64,000 nucleotides of DNA from Xenoacremonium recifei (Eukaryota > Ascomycota > Sordariomycetes > Hypocreales > Nectriaceae), in assembly GCA_012184525.1 (NCBI GenBank), contig WOFQ01000011.1, positions 682,001 to 746,000 of the forward strand, given 5' to 3'. Positions 20,287 to 30,823 of this stretch are shown here, piece after piece. The position numbers were made by a program, and so were the translations under genes. Under the pieces are notes generated by a model. The model saw only the letters and a list, made by a program, of their open reading frames with translations, was not told the origin of the DNA and searched no databases. The stretch's first letter is position 1, and each line of letters begins with the position of its first letter.

Positions 20287-21644
20287 ATGGCATCTTTCGC
20301 GGCCGCGTGCCGCGCCTCCACGCGCCTCCGCAGCGCAGCCGTCGCCCGCAGTTAGTAGCTCAATGCCCCTCGGGGTGTCTTTGATGCGAGCGAGAGTCTT
20401 TCCCCCATGCTGACCCATGGCTTCAAGCAGGATTCCACACAGCGGCGCGATGTCTGGCCGCGCAGAACTTCACGATGCCGGCGCTGTCGCCGACCATGAC
20501 CGAGGGGAACATCGCGAGCTGGAAGGTCAAGGACGGCGAGCCCTTCAGCGCGGGCGACGTGCTGCTCGAGATCGAGACCGACAAGGCGACGATGGATGTC
20601 GAGGCGCAGGATGACGGCGTCATGGTGCGCATCATGACGGCCGATGGCAGCAAGGGCGTGCAGGTCGGTTCGCGCATCGCCGTCATCGCAGAGTCCGGCG
20701 ACGACGTGAACGCCCTCGAAATCCCCCCCGACGAGCAGCCCAAGGCCACAACATCTGCTCCAGCCGAATCCCAGCCTGCAAGCCCTGAGCCTGCCGAGGA
20801 GAAGAAGGCCGCCCCTGCAAAGAAGTCTACGGCCGGCTCCGGGACGTACGAGCACAGCTACACGCTGCTGCCGTCCGTCGGCCATCTCGTTAAGGAGAAG
20901 GGCCTGAGCAAGGACGACCTCAGCAAGATCAAGGGCACAGGACCCCGCGGACACCTCGTCAAGGGCGATATCCTAGCCTACCTCGGGTCCATCAACCCCG
21001 AGACGCCGGCTGCCATCGAGGAGCGCTTTGAGAAGCTTGCCCACCTAGACCTGAGCAACGTCAAGGTCGCCGAGAAGAAGGCCGCCCCTCCAGCTCCAGC
21101 CAAGGAGGCTGCTCCCGCGCCGGCCGCTCCCGTTGTCGAGAACGCGGACGTCTCGGTGCCGGTATCGCTAGCCAAGGTCATCGAAGTGCAGAACCGCATC
21201 CAGGAGACGCTCGGCGTGTTCATGCCGCTGTCCGCCTTTGTCGGCCGCGCCGCCGAAGTCGCCAACGACGACCTCCCACCGGCCAAGCGCGCACCCACCG
21301 CCGACGAGCTCTTCGACCAGGTCCTCGGGCTGGACAAGCTCAAGGCCTCCCGAGGCTCGCGCGGCATCTACCTCCCCCAGATCTCCGCCATCCCCCCCGT
21401 AACCTTTGCTGCCCCCAAGTCTGCCGCCCGCCGACCAACATCCGACATCATCGACATCCTCGCCGCCTCTCCCAGCGCAAAGCCCGCGCCCAAGAAGGCT
21501 GCTATCCCCTCAGTACCCGGCATTTCCAGCAATGCCAACGTGTTCAGCCTAGTGGTGCCCAAGGCGGAGGAGAAGCGGGCCAAGATCTTCCTGGAGCGGT
21601 GCAAGGTCATCTTGGAGGAGGAGCCCGGGCGGTTGGTGCTGTGA
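20287..21644 (+). CDS. pdx1: Pyruvate dehydrogenase complex E3-binding protein (protein X)
   Basis: Spliced product of about 426 aa. Exon 1 is 20287-20350 and encodes a basic presequence (MASFAAACRASTRLRSAAVA). The intron starts at 20351 with GTTAGT, has branch GCTGAC, and ends in tandem acceptors AAG (20427) or CAG (20430). Exon 2 runs to 21644. The start of the mature part reads GFHTAARCLAAQNFTMPALSPTM. A lipoyl domain follows with the lipoyl-lysine motif EIETDKATMDV (K about 74). A peripheral subunit-binding domain comes next (LLPSVGHLVKEKGL...IKGTGPRGHLVKGDILAYL), flanked by Ala/Pro/Lys-rich linkers. The C-terminal domain lacks the HxxxDG active site of E2 acetyltransferases, as is known for fungal protein X. 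Role: anchors dihydrolipoamide dehydrogenase to the mitochondrial pyruvate dehydrogenase core. The alternative acceptor changes the protein by one residue near the presequence cleavage zone. Confidence 0.93.
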
Positions 21645-21901
21645 TGAGTTGAACGTGTCTTTATATTTTGTGTAACTAATATCCTTCATCATCATAGACC
21701 ATGGGAGCGGTCTGAAAAAAAGTCAGGGGCTGCCAATTGACATCTCAACCATGTATCATCTCATTCTTGCGTTATGACTGACTTGACCACAACAAGTGTT
21801 TGCGTGTGCATTCTTTTACCCTCGGACAGTCTTTCATTTAATCCTGGAATGAAAGGACCAGCCAAAGGAGAGCGTAGTAGAGCATCAATCTGGATCGAGG
21901 G

Positions 21902-23675
21902 TCACACCAGTAGATCTGGATCAACCTCCCATCCGTCCCAGGAGGGCTCATCGTATCCATTCGGTCTCCCAGTCCGAAGATACCCAATCGCGAGCCCCTC
22001 TACTGTCAAAGCCTCCCTAGGCCAAGACACCACCCCTCCCCAAGCCTTGCTGGATCTGGACATCATCATCTCCTCACCGAAGAGTCCCGCGTGGACATGC
22101 TTCATGCTCATCAGAGCCCGTCTGCTGACCTCGTCGACCGAGTCGTTATGCCGAAGCCCGAAGAACTCCTTCGTGTGCTGCTCCCGAAGCATCTCCTGCA
22201 CCGCCGGCTCGTACAGACCGAGGCCCATGACCCAGTGATCGTACTGGCACAAACTCGTCCGGCACGTCCACGAGCCGCCCTCGGTGGCTCTCCGATAGAG
22301 GCCGATCAACGCGGCCACGCAACCCAGCGCACCTGTGCCGTAGTCGGACATGGGAAACGGAGGCACCACCGGCTCGTCGAGGCACATGAACTGTCCCTGT
22401 GCCCAAGCCACGCCCGTGACACAGTCAGCAATCTGCTGCCATCCCGGTCTTTGTGACCAAGCCGCCTCTCCGCCTACGTCAGATCCACCGAAGCAGTCTT
22501 CTGACACGTAGACAAAGCCGCGGCCACGGTCCTGTCCCATCTTCGCAAGGGCCTCTAGCCCATACCCGAGCCGCTCCAGAGCTCGTGGGCGATAGCCGTT
22601 GATAATAACATCTGCTGTCTGTAGCAGACCTTCAAACTTGGCTCGGTCAGCCTCGTCACGAAGGTCAAGAGATGTAGTTCGTTTGCCAGTGTTAACATCG
22701 AGTTGGAAGAATGGCACATCTGGGAGTTTGTTGCAGGTGACCTTGAGCACAGAAGCACCATGAGCGGCGAGAGAACGGCCGATGACAGGACCGGCTAGAA
22801 CGCGACACAGCTCGATGACGCGGACGCCTTGTAAAACCTGATGATGGCCGCTGCCACTACCAGGTGTATTAGGGAGTGGTGCGGCTGGAGTCGAGCGTTC
22901 AAGGGGTTCGACGGTAAAAGGGGGTTGGTCGGTGATGGTCTCTGCATGGCGGGTAGCCAAAAACTGGTCCCGCTTGAGGACAGGAGCTCCAGCTTGTCGC
23001 AGTTTTCTATTCATATCCTCGAGCTGTGTGGTGTCGAATTGGCTGACAGCGTCTCCAATCACTTTGAGGCACTCCTCATAGCTGGTCAAGTCGGGTCTGA
23101 ACGCTTCAAGACCCAACATGTTCAACGTCTTGGTAGCATCAAGTGAGCCATGGATATGATAGTATTCTCCAGGGACTTTGGTTTGATACAAGTTGGCCGA
23201 TAGTCTTCGATAGAGAATTGATTGAGCCTGGTTTATATCCGTATCTAATACGCCCAGTGTCAGAAACCAGGACCATTTCCAACACAGTGTGTGGTTCTTT
23301 ACCGGGTATTCGGTTCTTCAGATCAGGATTTCCCTTGCCTAAACCATCGAGAGTCACGACATACGCTGACATTAAAAACAATGCTGCCTTTGAGATGTTG
23401 ATTTGGATGGCCTTCTGGTTCTGTTCGCTTCCAAGATCTGAGAGGGCAGCTACAGCCATCCCCTCAAGAGCCCGGATCGCAGAAATAGCCTCCTGTTCTT
23501 TCAGTGGGCAAGGAAACACTGGAGTGTCTGCCATTCTTTCCGCTCTTATGAATTTGACATCTTGAGCTCGTTGCACCCATCCGTCGGGAAGCTGTTGGCT
23601 GCAAGTTCCGATCAGCCGTCGGAAGACACTACTCGCCTCTTTGATGACTGAATAATCTTTCGAGAGCGAAGCCAT
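21902..23675 (-). CDS. Class III CoA-transferase (CaiB/BaiF family)
   Basis: Spliced product of 571 aa from exons 23675-23303 and 23244-21902, with a 58-nt intron at 23245-23302 (donor GTAAAG, acceptor TTAG). The N-terminal half has a degenerate CaiB-like part ending GEYYHIHGSLDATKTLNMLGLEAF. The complete family N-domain begins near residue 263 as LQGVRVIELCRVLAGPVIGR. The SDYGTGALG motif (D about 425) aligns with the catalytic aspartate motif D-x-x-T-G of formyl-CoA transferases. Members move CoA between carboxylic acids or racemise 2-methylacyl-CoAs; the substrate cannot be read from sequence. No presequence is evident. The gene converges on PDX1, with stop codons 257 bp apart, and its 5' end faces the stop of the Zn2Cys6 gene. 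Fungal members of about 500-600 aa with a duplicated domain are common, so it looks intact. Confidence 0.85.
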
Positions 23676-24769
23676 GTCGAACCAAAGCAGCAGAGAATGA
23701 GAGGCCAATAACAGGGCGAGTATTGGCCAGGTCCCCAGATTTACGAGGGTGAAAGAAGCATTGCGACCCCAGACGTCATTATATAACCGTAGTACTGTCG
23801 GCTCAACATTGTGGGAACATATCCGATGGACCCCGGATCCGATCCCCCGCACACTTCAACACCCGGATGGGATGGAGTGAAAGTTAGCAAATCAAGTAGA
23901 TTCGGCATCCCGCTCTTGATCCCGGGTCGCCTTTGGTGAATTGGAGAACAACACCGACTACCAGGCGCTTAAAAGACCATACTTCATTTGGCGAGGATAT
24001 GTTGTGTATCTGCATAGTGATGGCTCCGCTGGTCATGGTCTCGTTGTATGTGGCTGCTGCAATTGGACGAGCCAGGACATGAGAAGATACAGGTGACAAA
24101 AGTCTCCATCAACTTGCATATTCTTCGCAGCCAGCCATGCCATCTCGTCGAATCAGGAAAGTCGGACTAGGAGAAAAGGGTTGTGTCGTGCCGCATGCCA
24201 GCCGATAGTCGACCGGCAGAATGAACCACACGCCGAGACGTTGGGCATCTAGCGAGGGAATTAGTGTGTGTTCTCAATACAAGTTCATTGATGAGAAATT
24301 CAGAAAATTAATTAAACACCTCATTGTCCGGCTTGGGAATATCAAGAGAGCCCTGAAGTTGCAGATAAGTATGTCGATGCGGAAAGACTGGATGAATCTC
24401 GCAAAGTCCTGGATGAGGGTAAAGTGCCTGGCCCAGGCCTCAGGCATCCATGCTTGCAGCTCCTTCCTTCATAAATCTCATGTCATCCTCGCCTTCCGGG
24501 TGACTCTTTCCGGTTATTCAGGCGCCAACCTGTGAAGGTTCGTCAGGCACAAGTATTGGCATCTGCTCTTAAACAACCTTCAAGTCAATTATTTCAACCA
24601 ATATTCCTAACTATTTGCTTAGTACCCATTATCTACCCTGTGTTAATTCCATATCTGTTAAAAGCCTTACAATCCTTATTCCATACCCGAGAAATATCCT
24701 ATTGCCAGTGCTCGAGATTTAACTCACTGCCATTCAACCCCATGATCCATATATACTCATGCCATATAT
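23676..24769. other. Spacer upstream of the CoA-transferase
   Basis: Holds the promoter of the CoA-transferase near 23.7-23.9 kb and the 3' end of the Zn2Cys6 gene near 24.7 kb. It is moderately AT-rich around 24270-24330 and 24570-24680. Short open frames have no motifs. I see no gene here. Confidence 0.5.
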
Positions 24770-27654
24770 CTAAGGTCGATCTTCCTGCTTCAGGTGAAAT
24801 TCTTCTTCTGGCTGATATCCTCTCTCGGGCTGATAAAATGCAACATTCGGGTCAATGACAATCCCAGGCACCTGGCTCTGAGGTACTGCGAATGTAGGAT
24901 ACGCTTGATACGCCATACCTCCAGGTCCACCATGATGATGCATCGGAGGAACAGGCTGCATAGGCGATTGTTGAATATGGGGGTCTGTTGCCACGGGCTG
25001 AGCAAAATCCCAGAGCCTGTTATAGAACTCCAACTCCTGATCGTCCCCCAAGGAGTCTGTGCCTGCAGATTCGTTTCCCTGGCGTGCTGGGATCTCAGGC
25101 ATAGTCTGAGACAGCGGAGTCTGACTTCCTATCGGCGACAGCAGCGCTGAAGAGACCGTTGGCTCAGATGAGACGAAAATGTTAGATGGTGGGTTTAGCC
25201 GAGGATTCATTGGCGCCTGAGAGACTGGAGCAATTGCGGCTGTTGCTTTCTCTTTGAATTGCTGAGGTGGAGCTGGCAGATCATGTCTATGTTTGGGCTC
25301 TCCCTCATTCACGAAATCAATAGCATGTCCAGACTCAAGGCTTTGACTTGGTATAGAGCAGCGGGGATGAGCCTGGATGGCGTCTCGAAATGACTTCAGA
25401 ATAAAAAGAAGTCTCTTAGCTTGAACATCCGCCTCAGCGCAGTACGCCACGATGTCTATAGCGTCCTTGATAGAAGACTCGGATCCAGGCCTGGGGTGCA
25501 AGCCAACAAATATGTTGCTGAGAACGACAAGCGCAGCAGTGAACAGGAAGTGACTGGCCATCACATTAGTAGCGAGCTTCAGGGAGTTACAAAGTACTCA
25601 CAGGACAAAAGGGTTGCGTTGAGGCAGATAGTGCGCTTCAAAAGCAGCCTTGACCAGGTCGATGCTCCTGGAGGCTGCGCTGACACAGCCCACGGTGAAT
25701 TTGTCCAGCTGAGGATATGGTCTATTGACCTCGTTGTTGTTAGGATCCCTTGACTGTTGCTTCTTGATTGCCTGATAGAAAAAGAACCTCTGTGTCAACA
25801 GAATAGTTGCATAGTGACCGAGCAATTGAACGTGCAGGATTGCTGTGCCTTCCGCCGGCGTTGCGTCGCCATTGTATAGGAGTCTGGAGTTGAGTACGGG
25901 ATGTATGTCTCGCCTCCAGCTCAGACATTCTTCTGCTAACTGTTGGGCTCGGTTCGCCGAGATTTTCCGCTTTTCCGAGTACAATTCCCTCAGAATCTTG
26001 CCAATGATTTGACATCCCTGGACCGTAGCGTCGAATGCATGGCGCATGGGAGTCGGCTTCGTTGGCGACTCTTTGCTGGAGCGGGAGGATATGAGGGTCT
26101 GTAAGTCATCTTCAGTGCAGTCGTCCTCGGTATGTGCCATCGGTCGCCCCAACGAAGCGGCAAGAAATCGGTCGAGGACAATAAGACTCCGCCAAAGGTT
26201 AATCCTTTCACTGAGCTCCTCCTTCGGAAGTTTCACACTCATCTCCTGGATTCTATGAAGCCCCATCGCTTGGGCAGATGAAATGGCCGTTCCTAGGGTA
26301 CTCAGTAAGAACCAAAAAGAATAGAGCATATCTAAACTTACCACAGCATCTGTATGCCGCGTCTCGTTTTGAAACTGCAAGTAAGTACACGGACATCAAT
26401 GCGAGAGCCTGGATTGACCAGACATCTCCATCGTCCTCAAATTCAGAGGTCTGGTTCCGTAGATCCTTAGCCGTCTTGAAGAACAACTCAGCATGGTCGA
26501 CTGGCTCTCTTCGCAATCGTCGAACGATTACTTCTTCCGCGCTATTCGGAGGTGGAGTTGCCATGACGAGGCCAATCGCCATTGCGAGAAATACCAGGCA
26601 AAAGTCACAGGACTTCACAGACAGAGGCTTCTTGAAGTAAGATTCCAACTTCTGGTGGAATATTTTGGAATCCAGAATTTGGATCCAACCCTGAGCCTAG
26701 GATGTATCAGTTACAATAAAAATCAGGGGAATTGCAAAGTGACAAACATGCGTGAAGTAGGACTGTACGAGTACATGAGCCGTCTCTTGTTCAGGGAGAA
26801 CGCATGGAAGTCCGTGGGTCTGAGGATCTGCTATTGTTGCTTCCAAGATCTTATGACGGCTAGGGTCGCGCGTAAACTCGGATGGTCCCGCCTCTCTCTC
26901 GACCAATGTGCGAATGAGTGGGAGGAACGAGAGAGTCGCCGAATCACCAATGTAGACTTGATGAATGCATTAGCACGAACATCTTGGAGTTCTCTCCAAT
27001 AGCTTACCGAGTCTCCCCGAAGGATACTCGAGCATCCTCGATTGACCAAAAATCCGAGTCTTATCGTCGGACGTCGTGGATGAGTCCAAGACGAAGTCCT
27101 TTTGTTGGCCTTCTTCGTCTTGGTGGTTCTCCGAATTGCTTGCAAGCTTGATAAGATCCTCCAGCTCGGTATCAACATCTATTTGTCGACGTTTGCTTGG
27201 AGAATCCGGAGCGTCGTCTTTGTCCGTGTCCAAGGGGATGTCTCGATCATATTCGCAAGACGAGCACATATGCTTTTTGATGCATAAGCGGCATGGTTGT
27301 AGTCCGTCGCACTGTAGAACATTAGCTAAGGTTAGCATATTGTAAAAGCGACATGTTGAGATCAGCTGCCGCAAATCAGGTGTTTCTGCTCTTTAGTTAT
27401 GATACCCTGGTCAAGGGCGATGAACACCTCTTCAAACCACAAAAACGATGTTTCATATAACAGTAAAAGGCCAAGAGTGACACCAAAGGGGAGAGTTTGG
27501 AATAAAACTCCAAGAGCGTGAATATACAGATAGTTGAGGGGAGGCAACGACATATGGAATTGTCACGACTTACCTTTGTTTTCCGTCGCCTGCAACGTCC
27601 ACAGGCCTTAGGGGTCCTCCGAAGCTTTTCCCGAGGGACCCTAAGTCTAGCCAT
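24770..27654 (-). CDS. Zn2Cys6 transcription factor with fungal-specific domain
   Basis: Six-exon product of 807 aa. Introns: 27312-27573 (262 nt), 26957-27007, 26697-26747, 26293-26341 and 25554-25601 (48-51 nt each). The zinc cluster is split exactly between K27 and C28, a classical intron site. Exon 1 ends ACGRCRRRKTK and exon 2 starts CDGLQPCRLCIKKHMCSSC (C18, C21, C28, C34, C37, then C43 or C46). A short acidic linker follows, then the middle homology region: VYIGDSATLSFLPLIRTLVE, QSYFTH-AQGWIQILD, AYRCCGTAISSAQAMGLHR and INLWRSLIVLDRFLAASLGRPM. The tail is Pro/Gln-rich and ends QPEEEFHLKQEDRP, a plausible activation domain. The third donor, GTTTGT, is non-consensus. Nuclear regulator; targets unknown. 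The adjacent CoA-transferase on the same strand is a candidate target by position only. Confidence 0.88.
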
Positions 27655-30600
27655 GGCTTCCTTTCTCTCCAGTGATAGATGTAATCATATAAAGGGTTGA
27701 CAGAACTCTTCGGCGATGATAAGCCTAGTAAATATAGCGACAGGCTCGGAGAAGCTTCGCAGGACCAACCCCAGGACTGTCCTTAAAGCAGACGTGCTGA
27801 GACAGGCGCAGCAGCTCGGGGTAACAGGCAGGTCGTGTTGATCCGGCGCTTGCAAGCGAGTAATATAACAGAGGAATAAAAGACCCAAGTGTAGAGAGGC
27901 AACTACTCCTTGGATAGTGTCCTCTCTTGGAGAATGTTGGATACGAGCCGCGGTGTTAGGGCTCCAGCCTTTACTATGTCGCTTCAGTCAGAAAATAGGC
28001 AAAGTGAAGAGGTAGTGGATTTCGACGCGCTCGAAACGTGCTTCTGTGTCCTCAAATTGTCCCCGAAGATGATCGGATGCGTACTCATCCTGCTCACTCA
28101 GGGATTGCCGAGAAAGAAAAGAAGTTGAGAATCATGGGGAGGAGGGCAGAGACGATCAAGAGGGGCCCTGTCTGCCTGGTCTCTCGAGCCAACAACACCT
28201 CCAGCGTCCAACTAGAAGCCGTACCGACTGAACGGAAAGGGCTGGGTGGTGATATGCGCCGCGAGGACGCATACAGGGCTCACATAGGCTGGCGGTCAGC
28301 CTGTGGCGCGTCTCAGGCTTGCCATAGCGTTGGATCAGCCAACATGCAGCTAGAACTAAGACTGGCTCCCTAGAGGCTAGTTTCTGTTTCCTCTCCCTTG
28401 CGCTCATCGTGTCTCTTGCCCCCAAGTCACCGATTCATCATTGAGGATAAATGTTCGTCGTGTTAGACAATCTGGAGTTGTACAAACAAAATGGGGGTTT
28501 GAAGGGCCAAGAAGACCATGGAATGTGGTGGATCTTCATAATGTCCCGACTGTGAAGGCGCTTCTGTTAGCAAACAGCCTCATACACAATCCCTGTCAAT
28601 CCACGCCAAGAGAAAGCCGGTCTTAAGGTCTCAGCCACCGCGGGGGAGTCGGTGTCCCAGCCCTGTGAGTGGACAGGGAGCGAGCTGCTCCGCTTTGAGT
28701 ATTTGTTTGTGACCTTAAAGAGTGAGGCTGGCTGAGGATCTAGACGGATACCGGGTGATCCTTGCGTCGTGGATCGACGGGAAGGGGAGGTGACTCCATC
28801 CGCACTTTAAGTTTGATCTTGTGAGGCTCGAAGCTTGAGATGCCTGGTGCTTCCAGTAAGGTTTGAACAGGGCATTCCCTCGAAGATCGGCTTCCGAGAC
28901 GGAGATGAGGCTTCAGAGATGGAGATGATTGTGAGGCCAAAACGGAAAGGGGGTGGGTATTGGCCCGGGACTGCACGTCGGCGGGTGCTCACGTGACCCC
29001 CGACTCGGACTCCAACCACTAACAGCTTTGCTACTTCCTCCTCTTAGGGCTTAATCAACACCTCATTTACCGAGTAGCTGGTAATAGTGCCTCATTGCGT
29101 TCCAGGGGTCTCATTCGCCGCTCAGATCAGTCCCTCGCTCGAAGTGTCTTAGTCGGTCTCGGGATTTTTGGGACAGCATTACTTCTCGATCTGGGGGGTT
29201 TGCATGCTTCGCTCGATACAAGGCTTGATCGTCGCCTCAGTCAGCGTTTGAGAGGTAATGGGGTGTCTTCCATTGATAGGCTCGTCGTTCCCTGGTCAGC
29301 CGTCTTCATTTAGTCTCCGTTCCTTCGTAGCACGAAGTATTCTCCATCAGGCTTATACGTCTCCCTATGATAGGCTCAATGGCCTCTTATTCAGGCCCCG
29401 TCTCAATGGAACTAACGACAATAACGCCGCATTGATTCCATGTCTATTTCGTAGGTTCAAGCATCGTTGAAGCAGCTCAGTCTCGGGCTAACTTGCGACG
29501 GGCTTAGAAAACCCCCGAATATTTTCGGGCTTGTTGATCGACCCATGGACCATGCCCAATTAGAGTTACCGGATTCAGGTTAAGAGTTGGAGCTGAACTT
29601 GTCTCCTATCTCCCGGTAAATTTCTCCTTTTTATCGCAGTAGTCCGAAGGAGAAAGACGGCACGAGACTACTGATAAGCCCGCGCTTTACAATCCACTTT
29701 GAAGGCCAGTTCGATATATCATGAACCAGTCATACAAGGGATTCCAAAGGCTGCGGTGAAAATAAGCACAAGATTTCCTCGTCAACAGCGGGCCTCTCTG
29801 TTCCCCTCGGCGGCTGAAAGCACGACCAACAGGGCTCTTATTTGTTCTCTTGTCCCTCTGACAAATGATTGTTAGCAATAGAAGCGACGCTTTGGGGTCT
29901 TTCTCAACATCTGGTCCATTGAATCGTGGTCGAAAACAAACAAGCTTAGCTCACCGCCACTAATCCGGCTTCGCCGTGCAGCCAACAGCGAGGACGCCAA
30001 TAGAAGGGGGTGTTCGGAGGAAGAGACGCAATCGGAGAGGGCTACTTAGGGGAGCAGCTGCAGTCGTGAGAAAGAGGCGTCCGCAATGCTTCTGAATGGA
30101 TGGGGACCCCCAAGGTTTGGCGTTGGTGGCGGCGTCAGGTGCAAAGGTCCCTGTCGAGCTGAGATTTGCTGTTGGGGGAAGATGCCCTTTTCGGGGGCTG
30201 ACTGCTAACCAGATATTGATGTGATCCGTAGGGGACTAATGCACAATGCGAAGTCGAGCCAACACGGGCAGATCTTTTGCCAGAAGGAGTGACCCAAGTT
30301 CACCATGTAACATCCGGCTGCTGCTGTTCGTCGATAAATGCCAGGGTCGAAGCATCCGGCCATCGAGCAGGACCTCTTGATCGAAAGAATCTCCAAGATT
30401 TGGTTTCAGAAGAATCACTTCGAACTAAGGCAAAGTCGCCAAGGCAATCAGAGCAGCATACCAATCACGAAAAGATGCAACGTAAAACGTTTGCTAGGCA
30501 GCATTATTGGAAGACACTGCATGAAAGTCGACCTGTCATTCTTGAGCACAACCCCTGTTCCGCGGCCAAGTGAGTAAAAGCCCCGAGAAGCTATTTCTTC

Positions 30601-30823
30601 CAAAAAGCAATCATAGGAGCCGGACTCACGCAAGGCGCTTCACGACGCACGCCAAGTCAGAAATTAGCTTCAGCACATCGCTGTGGACGGGTCAGCAATT
30701 CGCTAGCAGAGACAAATTTACCCAATTCCTGGGTTCTTAGTGTTTGATCAATGGCAAACAAGCCGTCTCTTTGTGTCTCTATTTCTTGAGGGCACTGAAC
30801 TGCCGCGGTATCAATGTCTCGCG
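27655..30823. other. 3.2-kb spacer between the OPT transporter and the Zn2Cys6 regulator
   Basis: Contains the promoter of the regulator near its right-hand start at 27.7-28.0 kb and the 3' flank of the OPT gene near 30.8 kb. Several 60-110 codon frames exist on both strands, with no recognisable motif and no joinable exons. A 6-bp inverted repeat CCCGAA-TATT-TTCGGG lies at 29514-29529. I see no gene. Confidence 0.5.
29514..29529. repeat. Short palindrome CCCGAA-TATT-TTCGGG
   Basis: Perfect 6-bp inverted repeat with a 4-base AT loop, 1.9 kb upstream of the Zn2Cys6 gene. Zn2Cys6 proteins often bind paired CGG/CCG triplets, so this could be an operator, but a palindrome this short can arise by chance. 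Confidence 0.25.

Noticed and set aside
20352..20954. 200-codon minus-strand frame opposite PDX1
   Set aside because: Mirror of GC-rich coding sequence in PDX1.
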